Positions 11,283-23,100 of a stretch of DNA of 64,000 bases are shown here, piece by piece (positions within the stretch are counted from its first letter, which is position 1; the number at the start of each line of letters is the position of its first letter). This DNA is from Nepenthes gracilis. Taxonomy: Eukaryota > Streptophyta > Magnoliopsida > Caryophyllales > Nepenthaceae. The position numbers and the translations under genes are program-made. The stretch spans positions 13,351,299-13,415,298 of the forward strand of contig BSYO01000009.1 in the NCBI GenBank assembly GCA_033239525.1. Reading direction: 5' to 3'. Below the pieces are notes generated by a model. The model made no database searches, had not been told where the DNA came from, and saw only the letters and a program-made list of their open reading frames with translations.

Positions 11283-14200
11283 CTAACCTCTAGAAAATAG
11301 AGAGGGATACTTGTTCCGAAACTCTTCCTCTCGTTCCCAAGTTGCTTCTTCAGGTGAGTAATTTTTTCGAGTAACTTTATTAAAGAGATTGTTTTGGTGC
11401 ATAGCCTTTGTTCCCTTCGATCCAAAATCTGTATCGATTCCTCCACGTAGGATAAATCCTTATCAATTGCTAAATGATCAAACTCAATTACATGAGTAAG
11501 ATTATGGACATATTTCCTAAGTATTGATACATAAAACACGTCATGCACTTCTGCCAAACTTGGTGGGAGTGCAAGTCTGTAGGACACTTCTCCGATTCTT
11601 TCTAAAATTTCAAAATGGCCAATAAATCGTGGTTTCAGCTTTCCTTTCAACCCGAATCTGTACGTCCCCTTGGATGGCGACACCTTTAAAAATACAAAAT
11701 CGCCTTCTTCAAATTCTAATGCAGTCCTCCTCCGATCTGCATAACTCTTTTGTCTGCTCCGGACTACTATAAGATTCTCATGTACTAACTTTATCTTTTC
11801 TGCCGTCTCTTTAATAATTTTCGGACCCAAAATTCTTTTATCCCCAGGCTCCTCCCAATGAATCGGTGATCTACATCTCCTTCCATACAAAGTCTCAAAA
11901 GGAGCCATGCATATACTGGCTTGGTAACTGTTATTATATGCAAATTCTGCCAAGGCTAAGAAATTATCCCAAGTCCCTTTCATCTCTAATACTGAGGCCC
12001 TTAACATATCCTCAAGGATCTAAATCGTCCGTTCTGACTGGCCGTCAATTTGCGGATGATAAGCGGTACTAAATTTTAATTTGGTCCCCAATTCTTTATG
12101 TAGATTCTTCCAGAACCTTGAAACAAAACGATGGTCTCTATCTGATACAATAAAGGCAAGCACACCATGAAGCCTAACAACCTCGTTTACATACAGTTGG
12201 GCCAATTTATCACGGGAGTACGTCGTCCGGATTGCCAGAAAATGGGCTGACTTTGTTAGCCGGTCAACAATAACCCAAACAGCATCATATTTCCTTGGTG
12301 TCCTTGGCAGGCCGGTCACAAAGTTCATGGCAATATCTTCCCATTTCCAGCCTGGAATCGGCATTGGTTGTAATAACCCAAACGGCTTCTTTCTTTCGGC
12401 CTTTACTTGTTGGCATACAAGACATTTTTTCACGTAAGCAGCAATATCTCTTTTCATATTTCTCCACCAGAATCCTTTCTTTAGGTCCGGTACATCTTAT
12501 TGATTCCCGGGTGGATTGTATATCGGGATCTATGGGCTTCCTTTAAAATTTTTTCATTCAATTTTTTGTTATCCGGCACACATAATCGATCCCTAAACCT
12601 TAATACTCCGTTCGGCTTAACATAAAAATCACTTCGAGAATCTTTGTCTAGATTACTCATGATATTCATAAGGAAAGAATCATTCGCCTGACCTACCTTA
12701 ACCTCATCTATCACCTCTAGTTGGACTTGAAGGTATACTAAAATTATTCACTTTTCTTAAATATATCGTTGGATGTCATAGTACATTAGACAGTCTAGCA
12801 TCTCCATTTGCTTGACTTGCATCCTTGCAAAAATACCTGGTTGTCGACTTAGTACATCGGCGACTACATTGGCCTTACCTGGCTCGTACTGGATTTCACA
12901 GTCATAATCATTTAGAAATTCAATCCACCTTCGCTGCCTCATGTTTAGTTCCTTTTAAGAGAATAAATATTTTAAACTTTTATGATCGGAATAGACCAAG
13001 AATTTTTCACCATACAAGTAATGTCTCAATATTTTTAGTGCAAACACTATAGCAGCTAATTCCAAATCGTGAGTTGGGTAATTTCTTTCATAATCCTTCA
13101 ATTGTCGTGACCCATAGGCAACTACCCTTTCGTGTTGCATTAATACATAACCCAATCCACTTTTGGAGGCATCACAATAGACAATCAGTTCTCCAGATTC
13201 ATCTGGAATGATTAGGACTGGTGCAGAAGTTAGCCGGTCTTTAAGTACCTGAAAACTGCCTTCACGATCATTGGTCCACTCAAACTTAGCATCTTTCTTT
13301 GTTAGTTGTGTGAGTGGTAGGGCGATTTGGGAAAAGTTTTCTACAAACCATCTGTAATATCCGGCCAAACCTAAGAAGCTCCATACTTCGGTCACAGAGG
13401 TTGGCCGGTTCCATTTTGCCACTACCTCCACTTTCTTAGGGTCGACGAAAATTCCTTCTTTGAAGATGACGTGACCAAGAAATCTCATTTTCTCTAACCA
13501 AAATTCGCATTTCTTTAATTTGGCGAACAGCTAATGTTCCCTGAGGATCAGGAGTGTGGTCCGTAAATGCTCATCGTGTTCCTCATAGCTCTTTGAGTAA
13601 ACAAGGATGTCATCATTAAAGACTATCACAAATTTATCCAAGTAGGGTTGAAAAATTCGGTTCATTAAGTCCATAAATACGGCTGGAGCGTTAGTTAACC
13701 CAAAAGGCATCACTACAAACTCATAGTGCCCATATCTAGTCCGGAACGCAGTCTTTGCTATATCATTCTTTCTGATCCGAAGCTAATGATATCCGGATCT
13801 AAGGTCGATCTTTGAGAATACACAAGCTCCTTGTAAGTGATCAAGAAGGTCATCAATCCTTGGCAAAGGATATTTGTTCTTGGTAGTAATTTTGTTCAAT
13901 TCTCGATAATTCACGCATAACCTCAAAGTCTCGTCCTTCTTTCTTACAAACAGGACCGGTACACCCCATGGTGACACACTCGGCCGAATAAAACTCTTAT
14001 CTAACAACTCCTGCAGTTGTTGCTTCAACTCCTTTAGTTCTGCCGATGCCATTCTATATGGTCTTTGGATATTGGTGCTGATCCTGTTACCAATTCTATT
14101 CCAAATTCCAGCTCCTGCTTGGGCGGCAGCTCAGGTAACTTATCAGGAAATAGGTCTTCGAACTCCCGTACCATAGGAATCTCTTTGGCCATAGTCCCTT

Positions 14201-14724
14201 GACCCTCAGTAGTCACACTAGCGAAGGCTAGATAAGCTTGGCACTCATCACCAATCAAGTGCCAGGTATGGAGGGCCAATATGAAGCAAGATGCTTATTT
14301 ACGCCAGACTCCCTGAATATAGAAGGGCTTATTTCCAGGAATGGCGAAATCTACTCTTTTTCAGAAACAATCAATGCTGGTATGATACCTTGCTAACCTA
14401 TCCATTCCCAGGATTGCATCGAAGCCCTTCATTTCTAACAAAATCAGATAAACAGGCATTATGCATTCATTTGATTCTATCGGACACTCTGAATATACCA
14501 CATTTAAAATTACGGACGACCCTGTGGGTGAGGCGACCATCAATGGGTAGCCAAGAACTTAAGGGAGGGTCGTAAGATACTTCGCAAATTCATGGGAGAC
14601 AAATGAGTGAGTAGATCCTGAGTCAAAGAGCACATGACTAGAAGTGCCACAGATAGAAAGTGTACCTTCCACAACCTCCGTAGAGGTTTCGGCCTCCTTT
14701 GCAGAAATGGTAAACACCTTAGCT
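11283..14724 (-). pseudogene. chromovirus pol: protease, RT, RNase H, integrase, chromodomain
   Basis: Read on the minus strand. The protease has VLFDSGSTHSFVS (about 14590-14630) and an ILGMDRL block. The RT contains [21 protein letters not shown] and PFGLTNAP; its catalytic box is present but reads FNDD. RNase H shows [13 protein letters not shown] and DHKSLKYL. Integrase has CLVCQQVKA, the first Asp block VDRLTKSAHF, SDRD and DGQSERTI. The C-terminal DVFYVSILRKYV block is followed by a chromodomain whose second half (EEATWEREEEF, about 11300-11340) is out of frame. Frameshifts fall near 14050, 12486 (one base missing by comparison with the frame) and about 11375. Stops at 13783, 13531, 12955 and about 12025 replace expected CAR (Gln) codons. 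Confidence 0.92.
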
Positions 14725-14741
14725 GGAATGGAAGACTTAGA

Positions 14742-15683
14742 TCAGGGGGCTTGTTTGGCAAGTGAGCAATTCTTGATCATGTGTCCAACCAGGCCACAGT
14801 TATAGTAGACCCCCAGCTTCTTATAACACGGCTTCCCTTCATGTGATTTTCCACAATGCTCACATGCATTACTAGGTGTTCGGGGAATCTGTACAGATCG
14901 GTTCTGTGCCTCACTGGATCTCAACGGTCTCGCTTTCTTAGAAGGGTTTCCACTAGCATTGGCCCTTGAAGCCTAACTACCGGAGTTCTTTTGCCTGAGA
15001 AATGCTCTTCTCTCCAACTCCTTCTCATAGATGACAGCCCTTTCTAGCACCTCTCCGTACGTGGCCAGCTTCAGAGTTGAAAGGTGCCTCCTAATATCGT
15101 CTCTTAATCCCTGAAAGAACCTCATAGCCTTCCTCTTCTGGTCTTCCACCATATAAGGAGTATAACGAGATAACTCTGTAAACTTTGCGTCGTACTCAGA
15201 CACAGAACAAGTACCTTACCTTAAACGAAGAAATTCATCCTCTTTTTGTCCGCAAAGGTTAGCTGGGAAATATTTTTCCAAGAATGCTGCTTCAAACATT
15301 TCCCAAGAAATATCCCTATCTGATACCTCGAAAACTCTTTTATGCAATTTCCACCAGTGGTGGGCCTCACTCGCCAGCTTATAGGTGGCAAACAGAACCA
15401 TATCTCCAGCAGGGCACTTAATCACCGCAAACACCTTTTTTAGTCGTTGGATCCAGGTGTCTGCCTTCAATGGGTCGGGTTCTCCTAAGAATTCAGGGAC
15501 TCGCTCGTTGGTAAAGCAATCGTAAATCGACCTCTCCTGTTGAGCAGGAATTGGGGTGGTCACCGGAGTCGGTGGAGCAAAGGCTTCTATAACATCAGTC
15601 ATCCTGTCTAGCAGGTTCAAGTACCTTGCCTTCGGGTCCGGAGCGTTGTTAATCCGGACGGTTCGCCTTCCTCTATTAGACAT
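14742..15683 (-). pseudogene. chromovirus gag with zinc knuckles
   Basis: Starts at the ATG at 15683 (MSNRGRRTVR). It continues through a capsid-like block with FLGEPDPLKADTWIQ and an AHHWW motif, a SEYDAKFTELSRY block, and a FFQGLRDDIRRHL block, all typical of Tekay/Del gag. The C-terminal zinc region shows CEHCGKSHEGKPC, then a second knuckle whose first Cys is Tyr (YYNCGLVGHMIKNC). In-frame stops at 15216, 14973 and 14742 (TAA, TAG, TGA) are all explained by single C-to-T changes. Protease sequence follows in the same frame, so gag and pol were one reading frame. Confidence 0.9.
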
Positions 15684-15860
15684 GATTTCAAATGACGACT
15701 TTGATTTCTTAAAAGAATATTTTCGTCAGTTTACTAGCCAAGGGTGGCTATCACAAATTACTCCGTCCAAAGCATAAGTAAAGCTAACCCCTTTCTTGCC
15801 TTAACTAATCATGTCCTAAGTTTCCATATTGATTTAAATTGACTTAAAGTATCTCAGTTC

Positions 15861-15876
15861 TCTCTCTAATACCAAC
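15861..15876 (-). promoter_or_regulatory. primer-binding site, tRNA-Met type
   Basis: Immediately inside the 5' LTR, the minus strand reads GTTGGTATTAGAGAGA, a slightly mutated form of the TGGTATCAGAGC primer site complementary to plant initiator tRNA-Met. This fixes the orientation: the right LTR is the 5' one. Confidence 0.85.
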
Positions 15877-17992
15877 TGTGATAATCCGACTTTATTTCAC
15901 CGCATAAAGCCGCCGTCAAGCCTAAATCTTGCCTCAAAATAAATTAATAGGTGATAATTAGGTGGACATAAAAATTTTTCTTTTCTTTCATATGAATAAA
16001 CCTTTCTTTTATACACAAGATTGCTTGAGGCCGAACTACATGAACTGGCCTTCCGGTTTTTATTTCATACAAGTCTGGCCAACGCTAAGGTTAAACGGAC
16101 CTGAATGCCCTGAGATGCTTGCTAGAATTATCAATTCCATTTATCCAAAAAGTAATCACGGAAACATGCTAACATCCATAGATTCATATACAGCAAAACT
16201 GTTCTACAAGTCTTCTCAAAATATCAAAAGAAAATAAATCAAGTTCTTCATCGATCAGCTCCGGCCAGCTATGCTGTCTTGCTACTTCATATGGTTCTAC
16301 TCAATTTCGTCCTCCATAAGCCTCTCATCTTCTGAAAAGTGGCAAGAGTGAGCTACAAAGCCCAGCAAGATACTCACATGCAAAAAACATAAACATACAT
16401 ATAATTAAATCAAAGTAAGGATACATATCATAACTTTAATATATAAAATCCCCATATAATTTCTTCTTTAGTTCAGAATGTCCTTATTCTTATTCTTATT
16501 ATCTTGTCTTTAGAAAATTCATAAAAACCATTCTAAATTCTTATCATCTTTAAGGACCGGACGGGAACGGACAACATCGAGGAATGGTTGTGTTACCCCA
16601 CAACCTAAGGCCGTATCCTCTCACTATGCTCCCCGAGGAGGGAGGTAATGCCTTTAACCTGGTATACGGGGCCGTAATCCAAAAGTCTTATGCCACCAAA
16701 AGTCTCCCCCCGTGGCCCAGGAGGCAGTCCTCGAGTATCACTCCAATATCATTCATCCATCTTTAACAGCAAGTTTAATAGAAACTCAATTCTTAGTTCA
16801 TGTTTTTTAATGGCCATCTGTCATAGTTCGAAAGTCGAAAGTCGTAAAGTTTCACTTGCTGTTCGGATTACATACATTTTCCTTATTTTTAACTTCATCA
16901 GTTGAAGTCCGTATCATCTTAAGCCGAAGTTCTTTTCTTAGAATCCGGAGTCCATTTTTCCTTAAAACCGAAAGTATTTTCAACAAAAACCAGAGTTCAA
17001 AAGTAGGAGTTCTTTTTCAACAAAAGCCGGAGTTCTTTTTACTGAAAGCCGGAGTTCTTTTTACTAAAAAGCCAGAGTCCTTTTTACTGAAAGTCAGAGT
17101 TCTTTTCTCAAAAGTCGAAGTTCTTTTTCAACAAAAGCCGAAGTTTCAAATTCGGAGTTTCTTTCCAACAAAGGCCGAAGTTCTTTTTATTGAAAGTCGG
17201 AGTTCTTTTTCAAAAGGCAGAGCTCTTTTCTTAATAAAGCGGAGTTCTTTTTCAAAAGGCGGAGTTCTTTTTTTTAAAAGGCGGAGTTCTTTTCTTAATA
17301 AGGTGGAGTTCTTTTTCTTTAAACATGCAACTACCAAAGTTCATACAAATCGACAAATAATTGGACTTTAAGCAGAACAAAATCGAACATCATGAATATC
17401 ATTAAATCAAAGGAACAGAATAAACATCATACATACTGAAATATAAGTTCATAAAAATATCAGATATACTACATTGTAAACATGCATAAACATGAACTTA
17501 AAATAGGGTGAGTGCTCTTGCCTGGATTTCTTTTACTTCACCTTGAACTTTTGATCTCCCTTTACTAGAAAAATCTATTGCGTATCTCTTCTCACGCCAT
17601 CTAGTTTTTATTTATAGGCCTTGGATCTGGTGGCCGTCGTTTGGTTTGGCCACACTGGGGGGTGTATGTTATTTATGGCTTTACATTCAATTAGTTATAC
17701 TAGGGGGAATGTTTTCGCGTATGTTATTTATGGCTTTTCATTCCCGAAGAGTTTCCTCATTAAATTATTTAAGGGGAATGTTTCTCATTTAAATTCATTC
17801 CAGTCAACTAACTAGCGTTGACCGGATTACTTTTCTCTTTCCCGTCCTTCCTTCCATTCACGTTTTCTGATCAATATTTTATATTGACCGAATCATGCCT
17901 TCCGGTTAATACTCGTTGACTGGATTACTATCCTTAGGTAATTTTAACTTAACATCGAAAATTTTCTATATTCTAAGATTTGGGCCATTACA
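15877..17992 (-). repeat. family B LTR (5' LTR of the chromovirus)
   Basis: Plus-strand ends are TGTGATAATCC and CCATTACA; length 2116 bases. It has the same parts as the 3' LTR, including the TATA box (about 17609-17617), the GCCGGAGTTC array (about 16920-17325, a little shorter than in the 3' LTR) and diverged CGGTCAAC blocks. The long plus-strand frame inside the array (16856-17371) is an antisense artefact of the repeat. Confidence 0.9.
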
Positions 17993-18012
17993 CGATTCCT
18001 TCTGCTTCTCTG

Positions 18013-18013
<1 letters not shown>

Positions 18014-18077
<64 letters not shown>
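18014..18077 (-). repeat. (TAA)n microsatellite in the family A LTR
   Basis: About 20 TTA units on the plus strand, within 265 bases of the LTR start (minus sense). In the intact LTR it would be followed by the GA-rich tract now found at 8885-8959, on the other side of the inserted chromovirus. Confidence 0.9.
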
Positions 18078-18275
18078 GTTATTATTAGGTTTTTTTTAAT
18101 CCCGAAATTTGAATCAATATTCAAGCGATCGAACAGGCGCACTCTAGGCACCGGCCCAATAATTTTAAAAGTTTTTTTAAATTTTTATAATATTTTATTA
18201 ATTTTTATCATACCCAAATTATCCAAAAATAAATAAACCCAAATTAAATTGAATAAAAATATTCGAGATATTACA

Positions 18276-20150
18276 TTCTCCCCTACTTATAAAAATTTCG
18301 TCATTAAAATTTAACGAACCCGAAAATTCCTTAATCGGGAGGTAATCTTTCCAGGTCCTTCCTAGTGTTCCAAAGTCACTCTTCGGTTAAACGATTACCC
18401 CAGAAAACCTTAAGCATATAAATCCTTCTGATTCTTATTACCTGGTTCTTTTTATCAGAATTCTAAATCTATCAAGTTTGAAAGCAAACCAAACTTATTA
18501 ACTACTTCACCGAATTAGCTTAAAACCTTAAACGGTTAAAAATTCTTGCTTCAATTTACACTAAGCCTCAGAATAATCATTCATTCATAACCTTAAATTA
18601 AACCTTAAAATATATAGGTTCTCCTCACTTCCGTTGCGCAACTCTGATTAATTTCTTAACTACGAATCATCCATTGAAATTTTACCACTATATCTAATTC
18701 AACTTGACATCTCAAAATTCTCTGATCAAGTTTGACTAAGGTTTCGATATAAGCCTTAAATTACAATCAAACTTTAAAGTCTAAATAATTTATATTCTCG
18801 CTATTTTATTGGTAAGTCGACAAACCGACATGTCCCCCAAAATACATAGCCCATATTGAACACCAAGAATATACAGCAACCATGATTAAAACAATTCTAA
18901 AATAGCCATACCACGAAGACGAATCCCACAATCCTCAAACTATAGCCACATTAAAAGTTACAATCATAACGATCACCCAAAGATTCGACATAGCTTTAGA
19001 TCATCCCCCCGTAACCTCAGAATCCAATTACTGAGCAACCTTAAGATCCCGCTGGCATATCAATAAGCCAACCGATTCCATCTGAACGCATTACCATAAT
19101 TATGATGGATTGGTCATCCTAATCATCTTGAAGCAAAATCATGAGGACTTTTTATTTCATGATTTATTATCCTTAATGCTTCGGATACGATTCTCTGATC
19201 AATTATATGGCCATACTTCCCTATCGTTTCTAACCTAGCCTATTGCCCAAAATTTCTCTGATCAACTTAATTAAGATCCGATATAGATCTCAAACCACAA
19301 GTAAACTTTGGGTACATAATGTCTTTTATTTTTTTCATTATTTTTGCAGGTAAGTCATCAAGCTAACATCTTTCTAAATTCTGGAATTAGCACAAGATCA
19401 GAAACCACAATTATAATAGTCTCTGAGAAGTCAGTATCAATCTCAGATTGTCACTCCAATCCCAAAACCCAATTATCAAAAATTTTAAGATCTCGCTGAT
19501 AACTCATCTTTCCTTAGTGGCGCAACCATTTGCTTTCAAAAATTATTTGACAAAAACTGACGCCGAAGGTAATGCCCACAAACCCTTCTTTATATCATAT
19601 TTTCTTAATCCTCAAATTCGTGGAGCAACATATATAATTTCCTCAAGTAAGAATCTCATCGATTAATTCTAACTATGGGTGAAACAATTTCAATCATAAA
19701 CTCCTCCCCCACTTATAACGGGGTAGGACCCTATCGCGAAGCGAGATGAGTATAATTCCATATCTCTTAAAGAATATTACATCCTATTTCAAAAAGTCCA
19801 TATACCTTCACAACATCAATCGAGTTTTTCTAAATATCATCATTCACTATCCACAAAATCATATTAAGCCCAAACTACTATGTCCAGAACTTATGTTTTC
19901 CCAATTGGGTATAGGTACCCCTTCCTTTCTAAGTCAGGGTATTATCCTTAAATAAAATTAGTCATTCCTTAGGCTCCTAAAATTTACTGAATGAAATCAT
20001 CACAAACTTCATCTACTTGTCACAAAAGTCTTGGAGTAATTCTTAATAACATTAAGTTCATACGTCCCCAACGTTACACAAGGTCCTCAAATATCAGAAT
20101 CGACCCTGATATATCCTCAAACTATTAATTAACAACAATCACTAAGGACT
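18276..20150 (-). mobile_element. internal region of the family A element, non-coding
   Basis: It starts with a polypurine tract (complement of 18276-18290). There is no usable gag-pol frame. A block near 19695-19735 (minus sense ATAAGTGGGGGAGG) matches a block at about 48625-48645 in the LARD internal region (CTAAGTGGGGGAG) with similar flanks, so the two elements are relatives. Two diverged tandem copies of about 0.5 kb are visible: GGTAAGTCGACAA near 18813 against GGTAAGTCATCAA near 19350, and TTAAGATCCCGCTG near 19042 against TTAAGATCTCGCTG near 19487. The region gives way to viral sequence at about 20150, and no 5' LTR follows. Confidence 0.6.
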
Positions 20151-23100
20151 CTTGGACTTGTTGCATTTGGTCTATCTGGGCCATCATGTTGTCTAATTGG
20201 GTTTTTTGGGCCATCAGTTGTGTAGACTTGGTAGATTTCTTTGAGGAAACGAATGGTGTTGGTGAGCTAGTGATCTAAGGACTCCATGGTTGAGGAGAAG
20301 CAGATGGAGCTGGCGTTGGTGTCACTGGTAATGATGGTAGAATTTTTTATGCTAATTTGACTGATTGAGCCAAGGCTTTATTTTTCTGAAAATCTGCCTC
20401 AACCGTTGAGTATCCGATCAAAATATAGTCAAATTTACCCCATCATTTAACTCGGAATTCACGAACAATTGACAATGGGATATCTTGAATTACTAATGGC
20501 GTATTTTTATAATATTGATGGCATGTGTAATGCCATTTCATAATCCAAGGGATTTCATAATCTATGTAAAACACAATATCATGATGAGGTTAAAATATGT
20601 CTTTGTATAAGTTTCCATAATGGATTCTTGTATTGTTAAGTATACTTTGATAAAGAACTGGTAATGGTCCGCAATAGATCCATCATTTAGTAAAACTCAT
20701 TGGTAATTACTTTAGGCATGATTTATCAAAACGGATAAACCATAAATGAGTAAAAGATCTCAGATAGAGGACGTTGAACCACGCAGCTTTATAGTCTTAG
20801 TAATTGTATCACATGGGTTGATAATGCACAAAAAAGGCTTTATATCCCAAGGATTAAGGGCTAATTCTTGAGGTTGTCATACTCTCTTTATTTTAATAGT
20901 AGAAAAGATAATTGAATTATCTTTGAAATTTCTATAATATTTAAGTTCAATAAAACCAAAATCAATTATGACTAATTTATAAAATTGTTAGGTTTTGGAT
21001 ATATCAGCAATCTAGTATAGACAATTTGGATAAAACATCCTGTTGGTAAGAGTTATGAGATCATTGAGTAAGAGTTTTTGGTAATAGGATGTTAAAGCTA
21101 TGTGGAGTTTTAATGGTTTTGTAATATATTGACTTTCACATGATGTAAGTTGGGTAGAAGACGTGGTTGATGGTATAACAACTTCTTTGAATGTTAATAG
21201 ATGATAATTAGCTAGAGTTGTATACTTATTTGGTATTGGTATAGCTTGTGATTTAGGCATGACGTAGTCTTTGGCAGATTGCTTGGTTGGTTATTTTGCT
21301 GATGTAATAGGGGATTGAATACTTTTGCCTTTGTCGGCAATAGTGGCTTTTGCCTTAAAGGGCATGGTTTCCCTATAAAAATTCTCTTGTTAAAAAATCT
21401 GAAATAGAGTTTGAAAAACTTTTAATAAATTCTATGTCAAAATTAAAAACAGATAATATAACTTGTGATCTAGCAAAAATTTGTTCAAAAACTAAATTTT
21501 TTATATCTTTTTGCAAAATATCCTTTGCTGCCTTGCAATTTATGCGTAACATAAACTTTTTAATGTATAAATCATCTTGAAATTTGGATATGAACAAAAT
21601 AATGGATAAAATTTTTTTTAATAGTGAAATAAATTTTTTGTAGTCCTATCCACAAACCAGAATGAAATTGTATGATTTGAGTGTATGAGAGTATTTTAAT
21701 TTTTATCTAAAAATACCTCCATATCATAAGTCTAATGCATTTGTTTCTACAATAAAAAATGCATCAGAATGTGGGATACCTAAACATGATAAATACTGTA
21801 TTTTTTTGTTTAAGATATTTAACAATATTCGTATGTTCCTCTATCTATGGCGGAGGATTCTTTTGGAGCCTTCGATATAAAGATCTGCATATTTGTCTAA
21901 ATTTTGGAACAAAATCAGCTATATAATTTAAACACTATAAAAATCTTTGTAACAACGCTTTATCCTTGATTTCATTAGAAAATTTATTTACAAATTCAAT
22001 GGGTCTTTGTATAAGAGTTATTGTATGTTGGTAAATATTAAATTTTAAAAATCTTACTTTTGTTTGGAATAATTTTATCTTAGAAAAAGAGACTACTAAT
22101 CCATTTTGTTTTATAATATTTAAGAATTGATATAGATATTTAAAATATTGTTATATAGTATTAAAACATACTAAAATATTATCAATGTAAACAATAATAA
22201 ATTAAGTATACGGATTAAATATCTAATTCATAATATTTTAAAATTCAGAATGAACATTTTTTAGTCCAAATGATATTATGTTCTATTCATAATGTCCAAA
22301 TGGTACTGTAAATGCTGTTTTATATATATCTTTTTTATTAATTTAGATTTGTCAAAATCCTAATTTCATATCAAATTTTAAAAAAATATTGGCATTATAT
22401 AATCTGTTGATTAAGTCTATTTTATTAGGAATAAAATATCTAATCCATTAAAGTACTTTATTTAACGGTTTATAATTAATTACTAATCTTGATACACATT
22501 TTTCTATTTTTACGTTTTTTAAGATAAAATGCAGAATGACTCTATGCAGATTTGGATGGCCTAATTAATTTTTTATCTAGAAAGTCTTGAATCTCCTTCT
22601 TACAATATTTTAAAAGTTCTTGATTAATTTGAATAGGTCTTGTTTTAGTTGGGATTTGATTTTCATAAAAATCTTTTTTATATGGTAGTTCTACTTAATA
22701 TTATTTTCTATCCTAAAAGGTATTTGATAAATTAGAACAAACTTCATGTTCAAATTTTTGTTGGAATGTTCTAATCTTTGTTTTAATTAATGAGTTATTT
22801 AGCTGTTGTTCTATATTTGCTACTTGTATTGCTTCTTGTAAATAACTAATTTGTTTTTCTTTCTTAGTTATTAAGTTAAGTTATTTATAAATAGATACTG
22901 CTTGCAATTCTTATATTTCTTTTTACTTAATTGGATATAGATGAAAGGGAAAAGAACTTTCATTCCTAATACTTTTATGGATATACCTTCTGCTGAAGCA
23001 ATAAAATGGTATATTTGAGTAAAGAAAGGGATTCCTAATATAATATCTTGTTATAAATCTTTGACTAATATAAATATTAATCTAAAACAATATCCTGGGT

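Larger units (their letters stand above)
8960..17992 (-). mobile_element. complete Tekay/Del-like chromovirus (Ty3/gypsy)
   Basis: A 9.0 kb element in minus orientation: 5' LTR 15877-17992, tRNA-Met-type primer site, gag, protease, reverse transcriptase, RNase H, integrase, chromodomain, polypurine tract, 3' LTR 8960-11233. The flanking target duplication is CTATT (8955-8959) and CGATT (17993-17997), with one mismatch. By eye the two LTRs differ at around one base in ten over their first 240 bases, so the insertion is not recent. The coding region has at least eight stops and about three frameshifts, so the copy is not autonomous. It sits inside the family A LTR. Lineage is inferred from the long LTRs and the C-terminal chromodomain order. 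Confidence 0.93.
6490..18275 (-). repeat. family A LTR (3' LTR), split by the Tekay-like element
   Basis: In minus-strand sense the LTR starts TGTAATATCTC at 18275 and ends CCGTCACA at 6490. It is interrupted between 8959 and 17998 by a complete chromovirus; excluding that insert it is about 2.75 kb. The next plus-strand bases (18276-18290) are a pyrimidine run whose complement is a polypurine tract, so this is the 3' LTR of a minus-strand element whose internal part begins at 18276. It holds the TAA microsatellite (as TTA at 18014-18077). Its ends resemble the 35301-52924 LARD LTR. No second LTR was found to the right. Confidence 0.8.

Noticed and set aside
16856..17371. 171-codon frame with a repeating VLFQQKPEF-like peptide
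   Set aside because: It is the CCGGAGTTCTTTT array read in one frame on the antisense strand. The array in the other copies breaks the frame, so it is not coding.
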